Source of the DNA: JALQUL01 sp964556425
GTDB lineage: Bacteria; Pseudomonadota; Gammaproteobacteria; Burkholderiales; Burkholderiaceae_C
Assembly (NCBI GenBank): GCA_964556425.1
Contig: CAZKWC010000106.1
Span: 1 to 6,425 of the forward strand
Direction: 5' to 3'
Length of the DNA stretch: 6,425 nucleotides
Below, one piece after another: positions 5,860-6,425 of this stretch (positions are counted from its first letter, which is position 1; every line of letters starts with the position of its first letter). The notes beneath the pieces were generated by a model. It worked only from the letters and a program-made list of their open reading frames with translations, did no database searches and was not told where the DNA came from. The translations under genes were made by a program, and so were the position numbers.

Positions 5860-6425
5860 TTATTTAACAAATTTTAAATTTCTGAAATTCTTATCTGTGT
5901 CCTTAATTTCAAATGCAGAAGCCACAACAGTTTTCGCAATCATTTGGGGTTTTTCACATTGAACAAAAGTGGTTTTACCTGCCACAGCAATAACAGTCAC
6001 ATTTATTCGAGCAAAAGAGTCTCCTAAATTGCAACTTACATGCACTCTATAGATGCCAGGCTTCACTTCAAGATAATTAGGAGAATAAGCCTCTTGTCTA
6101 TCACTTCCCACTGTGTAAAAATCAGCTTTTTTATTTTCTTCAACAATCGGAGCAATAGCTTTTAAAGCGGCGTCCATTTTTTGCGGACTATTTTTTTCTT
6201 CATCAGTTAAGGTCCTAAATTGAATACCAAAAAGTGAAGGTTTTTCAGCGCTCTTTTTTAAATTTTCTTCGTAAACTTTAGGATCAACTGGATATCTGTA
6301 TGCGTTAACAATAAAAGCAGTTTCGCTGACTGATGCAGATTTATCCGTCTGGTTGATAAGATATTCAGGGGGTGGTTTAACAGGTTTGCTAGCACAGCCT
6401 AGCATTAAGCCAACAACAATAAAAG
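5860..6425 (-). CDS. Lipoprotein of unknown function, 5' end beyond the window
   Basis: The frame stays open to the right edge: upstream of the ATG at 6403-6405 it reads 'FIVVGL', so that Met is inside the signal peptide and the true start is outside the window. The stretch 'FIVVGLMLGCAS' is a lipoprotein signal with a lipobox (M-L-G-C). The Cys at 6394-6396 would be lipidated. A Ser follows at +3 rather than an Asp at +2, which favours the outer membrane. The mature part starts with a Pro-rich tether ('KPVKPPPEY'), has a charged middle, and ends in a beta-rich domain with 'LEVKPGIYRVHVSCN' and 'AGKTTFVQCEKP', a Pro-Gly-X-Tyr plus Ala-Gly-Lys-Thr layout common in small surface beta-sandwich proteins. 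Two mature cysteines (25 residues apart) could form a disulfide. Function is unknown. The gene converges on the giant gene, and no terminator is visible after its stop. Confidence 0.78.
   Translation of the reverse strand, partial: FIVVGLMLGCASKPVKPPPEYLINQTDKSASVSETAFIVNAYRYPVDPKVYEENLKKSAEKPSLFGIQFRTLTDEEKNSPQKMDAALKAIAPIVEENKKADFYTVGSDRQEAYSPNYLEVKPGIYRVHVSCNLGDSFARINVTVIAVAGKTTFVQCEKPQMIAKTVVASAFEIKDTDKNFRNLKFVK

Overview
The window reads as a low-to-moderate GC Gram-negative chromosome, most likely a gamma- or betaproteobacterium. The evidence is a MipA/OmpV-type outer-membrane protein, a lipoprotein with a lipobox, Sec signal peptides ending in Ala-X-Ala, and an M20 peptidase tail of the type seen in proteobacteria. 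The genus cannot be fixed from the sequence alone.

Layout, left to right. (1) The 3' end of an M20-family metallopeptidase gene on the + strand (1-386). (2) A strong hairpin (397-436) between that gene and a convergent small gene. (3) A small secreted protein of unknown function on the - strand (516-827). (4) A MipA/OmpV family outer-membrane protein on the - strand (about 1037-1942). (5) A 0.4 kb intergenic region holding two inverted G/C-rich repeat copies that look like a small non-coding mobile or REP-like element (about 2063-2196), followed by the leader of the next gene. (6) A very large + strand gene (2376-5720) encoding a 1114-residue cytoplasmic-looking repeat protein. (7) A weak hairpin terminator (5733-5760). 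(8) A lipoprotein gene on the - strand, cut by the right edge (5860-6425).

Three of the flanking products are envelope proteins (two secreted, one lipoprotein), but nothing shows that they work together. The big gene stands alone on its strand with its own leader and terminator. It has no signal peptide, and by hand count on sampled lines much of it is richer in G+C than its neighbours. Its product appears to be built from four repeat regions: an N-terminal beta-rich part resembling polymer-forming (bactofilin-like) beta-helices, TPR-like helices, a long array of about 24-26 residue helical units with a conserved 'VP..LRT...C..A' pattern, and a TPR-like C-terminal region. No catalytic motif was seen, so a scaffold or binding role is the most that can be inferred. 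This gene, its repeat array and the neighbouring inverted repeat are the accessory-looking part of the window. No complete new multi-gene system can be demonstrated here.
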